DNA of 64,000 nucleotides from Macrobrachium rosenbergii (GCF_040412425.1 NC_089742.1:72406506-72470505), one strand, 5' to 3'. Shown: positions 31,985-44,640, numbered from the stretch's first letter. Translations and numbers: made by a program. The notes: a model not told the origin generated them from the sequence alone.

Positions 31985-32258
31985 AACATGCTTTTGTTAA
32001 AATGCACTGAAGTAAAACATAATTTTTTGAGACACCAGGATTTTTTTGCAATTAATCATGTCTACAGAAATAAAAGCGTGTGCCCCATACGTGGAAGGAA
32101 ATGCTACAAGAAAAGAAATATATTTTTTATTTCGTGTAGCAGTTCTTCCATGTTTGGAGCCCACGCTTTTATTTTTGTAGACATAATTATTGGTAAGAAA
32201 AGTGGGGGTGTCCAAAAATTATTTTTTAGTTTTCAGTGCATTTTACTAAAAGCATGTT
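31985..32258. mobile_element. Foldback / MITE-like long hairpin
   Basis: Two arms of about 137 bp meet with almost no loop near 32122. AACATGCTTTTGTTAAAATG on the left answers the complement of CATTTTACTAAAAGCATGTT on the right; TGTCTACAGAAATAAAAGCG answers CGCTTTTATTTTTGTAGACA. Weaker complementarity continues outward (AGCATAAAATAAAAA against TTTTTTTATGCT), giving about 31951-32282. It codes for nothing. Confidence 0.85.
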
Positions 32259-32429
32259 TTAAATTTTTTATTTTTTTATGCTGAAAGTTGAAGTACTCTC
32301 GATTTTGTATCTGTCCGGTACTAAGTAATAACCAAATCAGCAAAACCTAACAAGGTTTGAGTTATGTGTATGTATATCTGTAGTGCAATATTTTATATGT
32401 ATTTTTACTCTAGACATGATTAATAGCAG

Positions 32430-32784
32430 CAAATCTCAACCATCTCAAGAAACACAGATCCAGCACTCCTGATTCAAACGATCGTTTATGCCTTTTTCAG
32501 AAGCTACTTTATGTCCTAGTTAGAACTGTAATTACTAATGTATGTTAGGCATTGCAAGCTTTCCAACCATATGTACTTGAAATCTCATCCTAAATAGTAT
32601 GTAGAATTAATAACCATTCTTCAGGTATGAGAAAATGCATCTGACTGTATATAGATGTCCCTCTGTTTTTCCCTAATGTCAAGTGCTACTTTTACGTTTG
32701 CAAGAGTTCGTGACCTATCAGAGATTTTGTGTCAGTAAATCAGAATACACCTTGGCTCTGCCTCTTACTTGCCACCTCATTATA
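32430..32784 (+). repeat. 5' LTR (partial) of the Gypsy element
   Basis: Aligns by eye with 38155-38509; the first part of the 3' LTR has no clear counterpart here. Confidence 0.75.
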
Positions 32785-32849
32785 CCAAAGGGACCTGAAG
32801 ACAACCAACTCTGCTAACATCACTGCAGCACCAGCCCGCCCAGTGACAA

Positions 32850-33420
32850 TGCAGCAAGGCATCCGCCTACCGCCCTTCACAACCCACAACCCAGAGTCCT
32901 GGTTCTTCAGAGCAGACCATCTTTAGGTTCAGGAAGATCTCTATCCTGCAAAGCCGATGTCCCTGAGTTCCTGCCAGATGACTTCTTTGAGCAGATCTCA
33001 GAATGGCTCTCCTACCAACAGACAACCATCACCTACGAAGCGCTGAAGGCCCAACTAAGGTCATCCTTCAGCATGCCGCCTGCCCTTAGAGCTAGGAAAT
33101 TCCTAGACAACGTAGGGGCAGCAATAGGAGACCAGCAGCCATCGTACATCTGAAATCAAATGTGAAAGTGAAGTTAGTTATGATCCGCCACAAATGACCA
33201 CTCCAGAGACTGTGTTGGACCTTGTGAGAGAGGTCCTACCACAAAATTACATCACGGCAGTCACAGTCATCCCCAACACATCAACCATGGACCTTGATGA
33301 TTTCCTGAAGACAGTATGCCGTCCACCTAGCCCACAAGTCGACGGAGCTTACACAACCAACCGTAGCAGCAGCCGCCCGACAGCCACAACAGCAGCAGAC
33401 CAACACAGAGACAGACAGTG
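32850..33420 (+). pseudogene. Gypsy gag-like remnant
   Basis: RLPPFTTHNPESWFFRADHL is typical of the capsid start in animal Gypsy elements. Further pieces (DFFEQISEWLSYQQTTITY, TPETVLDLVREVLPQNYITA) continue in other frames with stops between. Confidence 0.6.
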
Positions 33421-33729
33421 ATCCAAAGGGCCCCTAGCCACCCTCATGCACCACTACCAGAGCCTCCAGGTGGAAAACAAACCAAAATAATAGCCCATAA
33501 AACAGAAGAATGTCCTAAGGGCATTACTCTACCACTGGAGGTTCAGAATGAGTCAAAATGTGAAATGACGCTGCATGTCAAAAACTATACAAAAGTGTGG
33601 CAGACTGGTTGCTCTGTAAGAGAAACTGCAGCCTGGTTTCCGTCACCTCTTCCAGGTACAGGTAAAAGATTCTGATACATGTTTTTTCATCATAGATGAA
33701 ATATCAAGTACAGAGTTCCTGGTCAACAA

Positions 33730-34240
33730 TTGACAACAGTGGTGTACATAGAATTTGCATATATGTGCTCTCAAGACATTCGATCACTCTATGGTTGTTT
33801 AGCAATCGGTAGGGATGGAAGGCCCGGATGTCTAATAATTCAGCACTTCCTCATGCAGAGTCACCTTTGGATTTCTAGGGATGTCAAAAGTAGACGTGTA
33901 CGGGGCTGGACTGTCCATCTCATTTTGGATAGAAGTTTCTAGAACTTTTATCCGGTTATAAATCCAGACAGGGGCATGCCTGAGGTGTGTCCGTCTACTT
34001 GTGTACCTAGTGATGGCTCTTTGTAGGCAAGAGTTAAGAGCCCAGAAATACATTTCATTGCTGTGTAAGATGGGGTGGTAGACGGACATTTCCAAGTGTA
34101 ATTTCTAGTATTAACTAGATGTCTTTGTCTTTTCAATATGTTTCCTGTGTGATATGAACTGAATGAATTCTGATTTTTATGGGAGATATGTTTCAACGGG
34201 GAGTGAACCAAATTTAGTCATGACATATACACCCAAAATG
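33730..34240 (-). pseudogene. Coding-like stretch of unknown origin inside the Gypsy element
   Basis: The minus strand has overlapping open frames of 87 codons (for example ALNSCLQRAITRYTSRRTHL and KVLETSIQNEMDSPAPYTS) in sequence unlike its Gypsy surroundings. I do not recognise it. It may be an inserted element. Confidence 0.3.
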
Positions 34241-34596
34241 GGATTGATGACAAAATAGACTGATATGGAATTATTAGGACTTGGTGGAGATAGAATTATA
34301 ATCCTCACACATTATGTTTTCTTGCAACTGTTTTGGTTCTGGGGATGCGGTTTATGGGATTTATTATCTAGCATGCATAATTTCATTTTACATGACTTGT
34401 TGTTAGACTTGCATAATAAACTATTTTTTTTGTAAGCTGGGTTTTGATTTACATACCTTTGAAATAGGAACAGAGTTTAGAGAGAGAGAGAGAGAGAGAG
34501 GATGCCAGGTTTGCATGGGGAAAGAGAGAGAGCTATAGCTACCTGGATGGCAAGGTAAGTGTTCCTGTCCTAGGTGTCTAGGTGTTTTGAGGTAGG

Positions 34597-36345
34597 GTGG
34601 ATAATACATGCAAATCATTCATGCTAGCCAACCTGCACGAATGCCTCACTCCAACCCCAAGCACTCTACAGGTGTCCACTGCCGGCAGAGCCCCACTGAA
34701 AATATATGGGAAACAGACCACGAATTTGTCATTTGGCAGGAAACAGTACAACTGGACATTCATCACAGCAGACGTAAAATCGCACTTTTATGAGCAGTCT
34801 TCATAAATCCCACAACATGCTGGTGGACATAGCAAAACATCAGCTGATCACATGACTTGCCCCCATAGCCCCACTCACTCCGGACGACCTGCAGCATGAC
34901 CTAACCGAACGCACAAAGCACCACGTCCAGCACCACATAGTCACCGAAGGTCCTCCAGTGTATGCCTGTTTTAGGTATTTGGTCCAGGAAACTTGCCGCC
35001 CTAAGAAGTCAGAGATGGAAAAAGAAGGAATATGCCAAAAGTCTCCAGCCCCTGGGCATCTCCCCACATCGTACCAAACCTGATGGCACATGGCAAAACC
35101 TGATGGCACATGGCAACCCTGTGGTGACTAGCTGAAACTCACCAAGCCAGTACCTGACAGGTACACACTGCCGAACCCATGGCCACTATAACAAACCAGT
35201 GATGGAGGGCACCAAAATATTTACAAAGATCGACCTGTTGAGGATACTCCCAAATCCCAGTCACAAAAGGAAGACATAGAAAACTAGCCATTATTATTCC
35301 CTTGGTGCATGTACACCTTCTACAACAGCTGCTTTGGTCTTCGGAACTTAGGTGCGACCTTCCAACATCTATTGGACGAAATCCTGAGCAACCTACCCTT
35401 CTGCATTGCCTACGTCGATGACATACCGATATTCATCCCCAACATCAAATAACACATGAGAAAATTCAGGTCGGTCCTGCAAATACTTGAAGAAAACGGA
35501 CTTATAGTCTGAAAAGACAAATGCGAATGGGCAAAACCAGTAGTGGAATTCCTCAGCCACCAAATAAATCCCACAACATGCTGGTGGATGTAGCAAAACA
35601 GCAGCTGATCACATGACTTGCCCCTGTAGCCCCAGTCACTCTGACTCCAGCACCAGAGATAAATCACTTCCTACATGAGTTCCTGGAGGTATTTAAGGAC
35701 GACCTGCAGTAGTGACCAACTAAACCCGTGCCACCACGCCCAGCACCACATAGTCACCGAAGGTCCTCCAGTGTATGCCTGTTTAGCATTTGCCCCAGGA
35801 ACCACTCCTCCCAAGAAACTGGGACATGGAAAAGAAGGAATATGTGCCAAAAGTCCCAGCCCCTGGGCATCTCCCTTACACATCAGATTCAAAACCTGAT
35901 GGCACATGGTGACTCTGCTCAACATCAAGAGAGCACCTGACAGGTACCCACTGCTGAACATCACTGACATAACAAACCAGATGAAGGGTGCCAAAATATT
36001 TACAAAGATCGACCTGTTGAAGGGATACTTCCAAGTCCCGGTCGCAAGTGTTAGAAAAAATAGCCAGCTATTATCCCCTTTGGCATGTACACCTTCTACA
36101 ACAGCTGCTTTGGCTTTCAGAAATCACAGGTAGCACTTCCAATGTCTATCAAGGAAATCCTGAGCAACCTACTCCTTCTGCATTGCTTCCATGTCGACAG
36201 ATGATACTGATATTCATCCCCAACCATCAAATAACAACACATGAGAAAATTCAGGTGGTCCTGCAAATATTTAAAGAAAAATGACTACAGCCTGAAAAGA
36301 CAAAACAAGTGGACGAAACCTGTAGGTGGAATTCTCAGCCACCAA
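34597..36345 (+). pseudogene. Gypsy protease and reverse transcriptase, RT region duplicated
   Basis: The protease end is visible at 34640-34800 (STAGRAPLKIYGKQTT, YNWTFITADVKS). The RT start (HHIVTEGPPVYAC) occurs twice, at about 34930 and 35745, each followed by the fixed order EGIC-K-SPAPG, then TKIDL and an FCIAYVDD-type or equivalent catalytic region. Whole stretches at 34806-35560 and 35568-36340 correspond, so the segment was tandemly duplicated. Many stops and indels. Confidence 0.75.
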
Positions 36346-36624
36346 ATAAGCCCTCAGCAAAGCCAAACCCTACCAATGAAGGTCCAAGCAATCACTTACT
36401 CCCAAAGCTAACAAATAAAGTGCAGTCCAAGAATTCACAAGAATGATTAACTATTACCACCATTTCAGTTACCTAACCTTGTTCAAATAATGGCCCTAAT
36501 ATATGATTGCTTAATGGGAAAACCTAAAAAATTATGTTGGTATGAAAAACAAGATAAAGCCTCCATGCTAGCCTAAAAAGCAATCACCTCTCCTGCCAGA
36601 CTAATCTTTCCTTTACCCCATAGG

Positions 36625-36920
36625 TCCCTCACCCTAACGACGGACATGGGTAGCACAGCGGCTGGGGAGGTACTTGGACAAGACACAGACGATGGTCATC
36701 GCCCCATTGGCACCCTTCAGTGTTGCTGCCAGCAGAGCAGTGCAAGTACTTCTACGTTCGACCGGAGATACAGGCAGTCTCACAGAGCCATCTGCCACTT
36801 CTGGACATGTGCTAGAAGGACGACATCTGTGGTGCAGACGGACCAGCAACCGTTGGTACACACCTTCACCAAAAGCAGATACAGTGGTCGCAAGACAGCA
36901 GGGTCATTATCAGCGTGAAA
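36625..36920 (+). pseudogene. Gypsy RNase H remnant
   Basis: LTLTTDMGSTAAGEVLGQD resembles the RNase H start (TTDAS-x-x-GVGAVL-Q). STFDRRYRQSHRAICHFW and QTDQQPLVHTFTK match the later blocks, in two frames. Confidence 0.7.
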
Positions 36921-37479
36921 TTCTGCACCATCAGATACTTAAAGGATCTTTCCAACAGTGTGGCAGACTCCTTCCTGAAACTCCATCAGCACCGTCGAGA
37001 TCAGGATATCATATCCAAAAATAACATTGGCTCAGAAGAATGGACACACCTAGCATGGCGGATTTCCAGCAGGAGAACCCCACCTTACATGCAGGACCTA
37101 TCCATCAACAACAGAGATGACCATCATCTGTGAAACAAGTACTGATGTCTTCCCACAATCTGTCCCACCCATCGAAGATCCACCGCCTTAAACTTGTCGG
37201 AGCTGCAAATACATCGGGTAGGGAATGAAGGTGACATCAAAAGTGGAGTGTGGAATGCTCACACCAAACATAAAAGTAACAAGGTGCCACAGAGAAGTGA
37301 TAGGAGAGTTCCAGACAACACAGCATGATCAGCCCATTATCCCATAGACTCCTAGGGACCCTGCTCCTCTGAGGGATACAGGTCTCTTCATGATCATCAG
37401 GAACACCAGATGGCCAGAAGCAAAATACCAGCAAGGCAGCAGACAGCAGAGTTAAGTGAAAGCACACAGACTGGGTCAG

Positions 37480-37990
37480 CTGGTATGAGTACTGTTAAAT
37501 GCATAATAAGCAACAGAGGAGCCAACTTCACTTTACCTTTATGGAGTTCCTCACTGTCGCCTTGAACAAAACACCTGCACAACAGCATACAACCCAAAAG
37601 CAAAACAACATGGTAGAGTGGCTGCACCTGCTCCTTTAAATCCAGCACTCACCTCCAGATGTCAAGCAGGAGTTGAGAAAGGAACAATGTGAGTCTTAGG
37701 ACTTAGACAGCCCTGCACGCAGCATTCAACGCATCACTGGCACAAGCACTCTACAGCCAAGCATTGGCAATACCAGTAGACATTTTTCAAAACATGACAG
37801 AGCCCACGACTCTTCCAGACATCCGTAGAGCATTGGAAAATATCATGACGGTGAAGACAACATACGACATGGCAAGAAAAAGTAAAGAAGAATATGTCCC
37901 TGAAAACCCTAAATACAAAGTGTGTGTTCATAAGAATAGATGCATACAAGCGCCCCCCTTTCTCCAGCCTACTCATGACCACACTTCATA
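37480..37990 (+). pseudogene. Gypsy integrase remnant
   Basis: Pieces of the integrase core and C-terminus are readable: NRGANFTL near 37512, YNPKA and EWLH near 37600, then ALAIPVDIFQNMTEPTTLPD and KYKVCVHKNRC. Stops interrupt the reading. Confidence 0.6.
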
Positions 37991-38083
37991 CTACAATGGA
38001 GAAAGCTTATCAGCTGACAGTGGACGGGAAAATCACCTGTGTCTCCACTGACAGATTATTACTTTGGGGGGGAGGGGGAGTTC

Positions 38084-38509
38084 TGTGAGGTCCCTATCTG
38101 TCGCCAGGACCCTCAGGGCATCCTTGCTTCAAAACAAAATCTATGTGGTGCACCAAGTACTCTCAAGAAACACAGATCCAGCGCTCCTGATTCAAATGAT
38201 CTTTTATGCATTTTTAAGAAGCAACTTTATGGGCCTTGTTAGAATTAACTACTAATGCACAGTTTGCAAGCTTTCCAACCATATGAAGATTGAAATCTCT
38301 ACTCTAAATTGTATATATACTCGTAGAATTGTTAGCTATTCTTCAGGTGTGTGAGGAAACACATCTTACTATAAAAAGATGTCCTGTTTTTTCCTAAATG
38401 GCAATGCTAGCTCCTACGTTTCAGGCGAGCTCTGACTCCGTCAGACATTTTGGCGTCAATAAAACAGAATATACCTTCACTTTTGCCTCTTACCCGCCGC
38501 CTCGTTATA
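38084..38509 (+). repeat. 3' LTR of the Gypsy element
   Basis: Starts TGTGAGGTCCCTATCTGTCG after the purine tract and ends CGCCTCGTTATA. It includes AATAAAACAGAATATACC near the end, a plausible polyadenylation region. Confidence 0.75.
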
Positions 38510-39985
38510 GGTCCATAAATTTAAAGTGGGCCAAAGGGTCTTCATACCTGAGTCCATAAAATCGGCGGAGCGAATGAAACCCTAAGGATCAAAGCCGATC
38601 AATAAATAAATTTACAGGAGAGCTCAGAAAAAGTTAAACTGAACGGATTAATGCATAAGTTTCTGAGGAGGCCCCATACCAAGGAGCTGGAATTTTTTCT
38701 GGATTAATTGTTTGCTCTACCTAATCTGTTTAAGGAATTTATGGCAAAAGCCTTAAAGGAAATTAGATAAAAACGATGCAATAGACATTAATTACCGTAT
38801 AATGAAAGCATAATTGTTAAACGTCTGTTGGAATTTCACTTACAGCCGCTCTGGAATGTTCTGTCACACTTTTCAGAGCATTTCGTTCACCAATAGATTT
38901 TTTTTTTTTCAAATCGCATAGAAACCAAATTTTACCATAGGAATAAGATTGATATGCGTACAAACAACATATATAAAATTGTCAGAAAAATATGAATTAA
39001 CAAAATTTAATGAAACATTTAAAACCCAAAACTATCGTTCGGTAAAAATGGATCCTAGAAATCTCAATAACTGTGAGCATTTACTTTTACTAGTACATTC
39101 AAATATTTATGTTGAAGACTCAAATAATTAATGTCTATGTCTAAAAATATCCGTTCCAATCTGAAAAAAAAAAAAGGGGGTGGGAATAACATTTCCGCCG
39201 CATTTGAGGACACTGTTAATGACGTCACGCATCGTGTGGGCGGGAAAACAAAACCATGTAACATAAAATCAGTAGATCCGTGTTAATTAGGATGGTTCAC
39301 CGGTGGCGTCCCAGGAAGACGTTGTTGTAAGTTTTAATTAGATCACGCAGAACGGGTTATGGTAAAGTTGAATAAAAGAAACTAATACTGTAGGCTATGT
39401 AGAATTTAAAAAGAGTAGGACTAACAGTACAGGTACAAAGGTGTCACTCAGGATGAATGTTAGCTAGTTTGTCATAACAATCATATTGCTTCATTTCATT
39501 ATGCTCCGTTCATAAGAATAGTACGTACGTCATAACGCATATCATAAGAATTGGGCATTTATATTATTGTAGGTCTGTTGGTTAAGATAAGACCTTATAC
39601 TTCTTCATAGGTCCATAAGCGAAAAAATGACACGACATCATTATAGGTCTAGTATAAGGATTTGATTTTTATCGCGATAGACCCATCATATAAACTGATA
39701 TTTGTATCGTATAGGTCATTATATGAATGAAGGCTTTATTCACTATAGGCTGTTACTGTACATCACTAAGACACTTTGTTTTATCTTCTAGTAGGTCTTT
39801 CCCTTTGATAATGATCATCTTATTAATTATAATTTTCACCGTCTTTTTGCAAACGTTTTATCACTTTCAGCTATTACCCAGAAAACATTACTGCAGGAGC
39901 CCTGGGGTTGTGGGTGTCACAGTATCCATGGGAACTTAGATGCATGAATGAGGTCTCAGTATATTAGCATTCTAGAGGAAGTTTT
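38510..39985. other. Intergenic, nothing recognised
   Basis: AT-rich. The motif ATAGGTC/ATAGGTCT recurs several times at 39600-39740 without clear periodicity. Confidence 0.45.
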
Positions 39986-40250
39986 GGTGTCATCATTGAG
40001 AGCCCTGCTATTCCCTGAGATGGAACCAACATTTGTAGTCATGGACAACTTCTGTCCATAATATCCAAATTGTAAAAGAATGGTTCAGAGAACATCCACA
40101 TGTAATCAGAATCAAATGGCCAGCAAAGTCACGCACTAAATGCCATGGGAAGTCTTAAAGTTATGTAATTCAATGCAGCTGGGATGCAATACTAAGACCA
40201 GGGAGCTATTATTAAGACATGCCAAGTCAATCTAGGAGCCACTTAGGCCT
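39985..40250 (+). pseudogene. Tc1/mariner-family transposase fragment
   Basis: VVMDNF is followed in shifted frame by VKEWFREHPHVIRIKWPAKS, the second-Asp to third-residue segment of a Tc1-like transposase. The PDLNPIEN end is decayed to a sequence reading RTxNAMGS. No termini found. Confidence 0.6.
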
Positions 40251-40259
40251 AAACGGGAC

Positions 40260-40690
40260 GAAATAAACATTTGTGAAAAGACAGTGGGTTCAGTGCCTAA
40301 GAGACTGACAATAAGGGTTCATACTTCAGTAACTGAGAGAGAGAGAGAGGGCACGGATATTAAATTCTTCCATATTTATAGTTTTATGTAGTAATGGTTT
40401 GACTATGCCCTGTATTCATTTGTTTATTTATCGACTTATTTATTTACATTTATTTCTTAGAAATATATAGGTCCTCGTGAAAAGTGTTGAATAGATTGTT
40501 AATTTATAGTTGAGTAGGGATATATATATTTATATAATATTCAATATTTCCTTTACCCAATGTTTTAAAGGAAAATGTAGTTAGTCGGAGCAATGTTGAG
40601 CAAACAAATGCATAAGGTTGTGGCAAAAGAATGGGAATTAATTTAAAGAGGAGTAAGCAGCGCAGCTTACACTCTACCAAGCTTCCATGC

Positions 40691-40750
<60 letters not shown>

Positions 40751-41211
40751 ATAATCTGTGAAAACCAATAAGAACAAAAAGGAAGACATTAGGAAGAAAT
40801 TTTATAAGAAAAAAAAAAAACAGCGCACTCATTGTCTTCCTGTAGTAGGCTACATACGACCTGGTGAGGGATGGCCTCGTGAAAGTTGCTTGTTACTGTT
40901 TTGTAAACTCTTGTCCGAAACCCACAGATAAGTGTAATAGGTCTTTCTAGAGCAGCTGTACAATTTGAAATTTTATCTATTTCATTCCTTTTTCAGTAGA
41001 GTATTTCAACAATAGTGTAACGAACAGAGTTTAGCAGTTTGTGAGTTCCCTGTCTACTTGAATGCAAAAATATTTCATTGTAAGTCCAACTACCTTCGGT
41101 CTATTTCTTTTTTTTATTCTTATATAAATGATGATGACCACCTTCAATATACTAAATTACTAAGGACCTGTTTGTCAGCGCAGCTAGCAAAAGTTTTATG
41201 GAGCAGAGGAT

Positions 41212-41256
<45 letters not shown>

Positions 41257-41797
41257 GCTTGTTTGCTTTTCATAATCACTACTTTATGACCATCACTTAC
41301 TGTCCATCGTAACCCCCATTAGTTATATCCCCTGTCGATAAGGGAGAGGAAATTTCAGATCATTCCATTTACTGGAGAAAGAGTCTGCCCTTATGAGGCT
41401 GGTGGCATTCTTGTCGTCTTTCCCCTCTCTGAGAGGGCATTGCTCAACGTTTCCTGCGAGTATGATGATCTCGTATGAACTTTTAATGAATCCCTGTTCC
41501 TCTCTCCCGTCGTCTTATGAGATATTGATTGATATTTGCTCCTTTACTTTGATCCGTCCATTAGCCTTTGATAATCTGATCTTTATCGTCACTTTGTAGT
41601 TTGTGTGCACTAATACTTCCCTTACGGAAGCAAATCTTGTCTAGCCTTTTATGCATGAGGGCTTCTCGTGTAATCAAAATATGTAAAAGATGCCTGACAT
41701 TTACACGTATGCGTCAAGGATCTTTATCGGTTCTTAGCGTCTGTTGGGCAGTAGTTTTATTGGCTGAGACGAATTTATACATAAGGCTTTTACAAGA
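40260..41797. other. Intergenic with two (CT)n arrays
   Basis: (CT)n at 40684-40747 and 41214-41254. Otherwise AT-rich sequence without a recognised gene. Confidence 0.6.
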
Positions 41798-43889
41798 AAT
41801 TATAGTGCAGCAGATAAAAATAATTTTTTCGTTAAAATACTGCAGTTAATGATACAAGCATGAAATTTGGTACATATCTTCTCCATATGCCACTTTTTGA
41901 GTAAATTACGGGGTGTCCACTCAAAATTCCAAAATGGCTTCCGTTTTTCAAGATGGCCGCTAGTCAAGGTTTTAACATGGGACTCATTTGCCTCTGGTCA
42001 TGGTTTCATGCATTTGTTTTTGTTAGACACATTTTAGGAAGAATCACCAAGTAAAAGTAAAAGGTATTTCAGCAAGATTTCATATAGCATATATAAAGAA
42101 AGATGGCATCCAATATGGCAACCAAAAACCTTAAATAATCACGTCTCAGGATTCAGAAGGCATGGAAAATGCCTTCTTGTTCAATATAATAGTTTGCAAG
42201 TCTATATATAATTTAGGTGGTGGTTTTATCTTTATTTTTTAGTTTAAAAGAATGAATGTCAGTTCATACTCACTTACAGAAAGGAAAGTCCCAGTACAAT
42301 GAATTTGTGAAAGGCTTGCCTGATAATCCAACCTCATTCTACGAGCCCATCAGGAAGAACAGGCTTGACTTCTCTTATTGTGATCAAGGGAACCCAAGCA
42401 CCTAGCACTCACAAAGTGAGTCTACTTGAACTGAACAAATGTTCTCATGAGGAGGCAGACAGCCGCATCTTTGTCCATGCCAGATATGCTTCAGGACAGG
42501 GGAGCAAGTCTATCTTGTCAGCTTTCAGTGACACAGATGTCCTGTCATTGACTGAGGTGTTCCCAAGTCTGTGTGCCATGGGTCTGTCCTACAGCAGCTG
42601 TGGTTTCATTTGGCTAAGTGACAGAGCCTGCGGATTGGCATTCACAAATTTCAGGCCGACAATGTTGCCGTTCTTCCATGTACTTACAAGTTGTGATGCG
42701 CTCTCAGCCTTTAGAAAATAAAGGGAGAGAAAACAGCATGGCAGACATGGACATTTTTCCAGGTACACCCAGCTTTCTCCTAATTCAGCAGCATCTACCA
42801 ACCATCGAAGATGGTGATTTTGAAGATTCTGAGAAGTTTGTGTCCCCATGTGGCGACAATGTGGATGAGGCCAGACTTGACTTGTTTGCCAGAAAACAGA
42901 GACCATATGAAGCCATCCCTCCAACCAGAGCAGCGGCTGCTTCAACACACCAGATGTCTGGGTACACAGGCAGGTTGTGTATGGGGTCAGGTGAATGCTG
43001 CGCCAGCCAGATGCACTGGAGTCCAGCTGACTGGGGTTGGGAAAAGATTGGCAGACTGGAAAGTCTTCTGGGAAACCAACTCCCCCGTTGCAAAGAGTTG
43101 TGAACAGCTTACAAAATGTGGCTGCAAGTCTGGTTGCCGTGGCAGGTGCAAATGCTACAGGCTTGGGCTTACATGCACAGCTTTGTGTAGCTGCAAATGT
43201 GAGGTGTAATCATAATGTGAGGTGTAACTATAATGTTGCAAATGATGCTTCAGATACATCTGGATGAGAATTTATCACACTAAAGGGTGACACCATGCCT
43301 CTCTTTTTTAAAAATCTTGGTGTTCATTTTGGTCTTAAAAGAAGAGACATTGAGACAGTGCTTGAAATATAGATAAGATATTTTATCATACCCATATAGT
43401 CTTGTGCTTGTATACTTTTTAGTAGCATTATGGGGTCACTTTCCAAGATGTAATATTGTTAATAGCCCAGTAGAAATGCTAGAAACAGATTCTCTGGCTT
43501 CATAAATGTAGACATAGATAAAAATTTCATGTCTCTATCTGTCTTAGTTACAGAGTTATCAAGCAAAATGTTTCATGGCGGTCATTTTGTACTTCATCTT
43601 TATCACAATGGTAAATATAGTAGTAGGAGCTGTGGTGATATCTTCAATTAACTCTTCTACCCAGGAAGACATCTGAATAATGATTGATGTATTTATTTCA
43701 ACAACGATTTACTCAAAGTGTCAGAAATCGAAACAACTAACGGCCATTTTGAAAAGTGGCCGCCATATTGAAATTTTGCGTTGACACCCAGATTTTTCAA
43801 AAAAGGGGGTTAAAATGAGCGCTTGTGCCAAATCTCATGCCTGTATCACAAACTGAAGTATTTTTCTACTTATCTGCAGCATTATAACC
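41798..43889 (+). mobile_element. TIR DNA transposon encoding a Cys-rich-tailed protein
   Basis: The ends are long imperfect inverted repeats. TTATAGTGCAGCAGATAA at 41800 faces TTATCTGCAGCATTATAA at 43870-43887; further in, GATACAAGCATGAAATTTGG faces the complement CCAAATCTCATGCCTGTATC, and AAGATGGCCGCTAGT faces a related GGCCATTTTG/GTGGCCGCC stretch. Arms span about 170 bp. Inside is one coding region. I cannot name the superfamily or define a target duplication. Confidence 0.65.
42290..43209 (+). pseudogene. Transposon-encoded protein with CXC-like Cys-rich tail, unknown function
   Basis: The readable protein starts near ELNKCSHEEADSRIFVHARY, then SDTDVLSLTEVF, PFFHVLTSCDALSAF, a frame change at 42700-42720, FEDSEKFV, VDEARLDLFARK, IPPTRAAAASTHQ, WSPADWGWEKIG and, after a second frame change near 43100, a cysteine-rich tail (CGCKSGCRGRCKCYRLGLTC). 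I know this order (HEEAD-RI, DTDV, F-GCD--SAF, PPT-AA--H, DWGW, Cys tail) from many metazoan proteins of unknown function that look repeat-derived. The acidic residues could be a nuclease core, but that is a guess. Confidence 0.6.
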
Positions 43890-44255
43890 ACTTCTCTTCT
43901 CTTAATATATTAATTTTAGAATTATACTTTTTCATTTTATAGATATTTCACGATAATGTAGCCCTAAGTTCTTTTATTTGGTCTGTTAAGTTTTCTTGCT
44001 ATTCAATATGCTTTTCATTCTCTCTTTCGTTTTACTGTGGAGAGACATTGCATAAATATTACTATGACGTTCGCTTTGCTTAAGAAAATCTTACAATGTA
44101 GTATTTCAAACAAAAGCAACAACTTTTTAGGATATTTCAGATGGTAATCCATTCGGTCACTTTTATTGTCCGGATGGTGATATCAGGTTAAAGTAAAGTG
44201 ACCATCTGATCTCTGCTTTATAACCAACAGTTCAGCCATTAGTTTACTTCGGCAC

Positions 44256-44259
<4 letters not shown>

Positions 44260-44328
<69 letters not shown>
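44260..44328. repeat. (TA)n microsatellite
   Basis: About 34 TA units directly left of hairpin element copy 1. Confidence 0.97.
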
Positions 44329-44333
<5 letters not shown>

Positions 44334-44337
44334 TACT

Positions 44338-44522
44338 AAAAAGGACTCTCATTCAAACTGGATGGTATCTAATGGAGATGACTAGAAAAAGCTACTGAGT
44401 TTTCTTTGGAATAATAATAAAGTCCACATTATCAAGTATCTCATACTCCATTAGATACCATCCAGTTTGAATGAGGTCCTTAGTAATTCTACCAATGCAC
44501 AGAACAATTGTGTATGTGATAG

Positions 44523-44523
<1 letters not shown>
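44338..44523. mobile_element. Palindromic element P, copy 1 (MITE-like)
   Basis: Arms CTCATTCAAACTGGATGGTA (44348) and TACCATCCAGTTTGAATGAG (44455-44474) are exact complements and extend to about 32 bp each. After the right arm comes CAATGCACAGAAC-ATTGTGTATGTGATA. The same layout recurs at 51584-51740. Both copies sit between TA arrays. Confidence 0.8.
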
Positions 44524-44577
<54 letters not shown>

Positions 44578-44609
44578 AATAAATAAATAAAAATAAATAA
44601 ATAAATAAA

Positions 44610-44640
<31 letters not shown>

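Larger units (their letters stand above)
32430..38509 (+). mobile_element. Degenerate Ty3/Gypsy LTR retrotransposon
   Basis: LTRs at about 32430-32784 and 38084-38509 share TCAAGAAACACAGATCCAGC, TGCAAGCTTTCCAACCATAT, TTCTTCAGGT and a TTGCCTCTTAC end. A purine tract (GGGGGGGAGGGGGAG, about 38066-38080) precedes the 3' LTR. Between them lie, in order, gag-like, protease, reverse transcriptase (twice), RNase H and integrase fragments, all broken by stops and shifts. About 0.9 kb between gag and protease (33670-34590) looks like later-inserted or unrelated sequence. Not mobile by itself. Confidence 0.85.

Noticed and set aside
39727..39939. Small membrane-protein-like frame
   Set aside because: Hydrophobic by AT-rich composition; no splice or start support.
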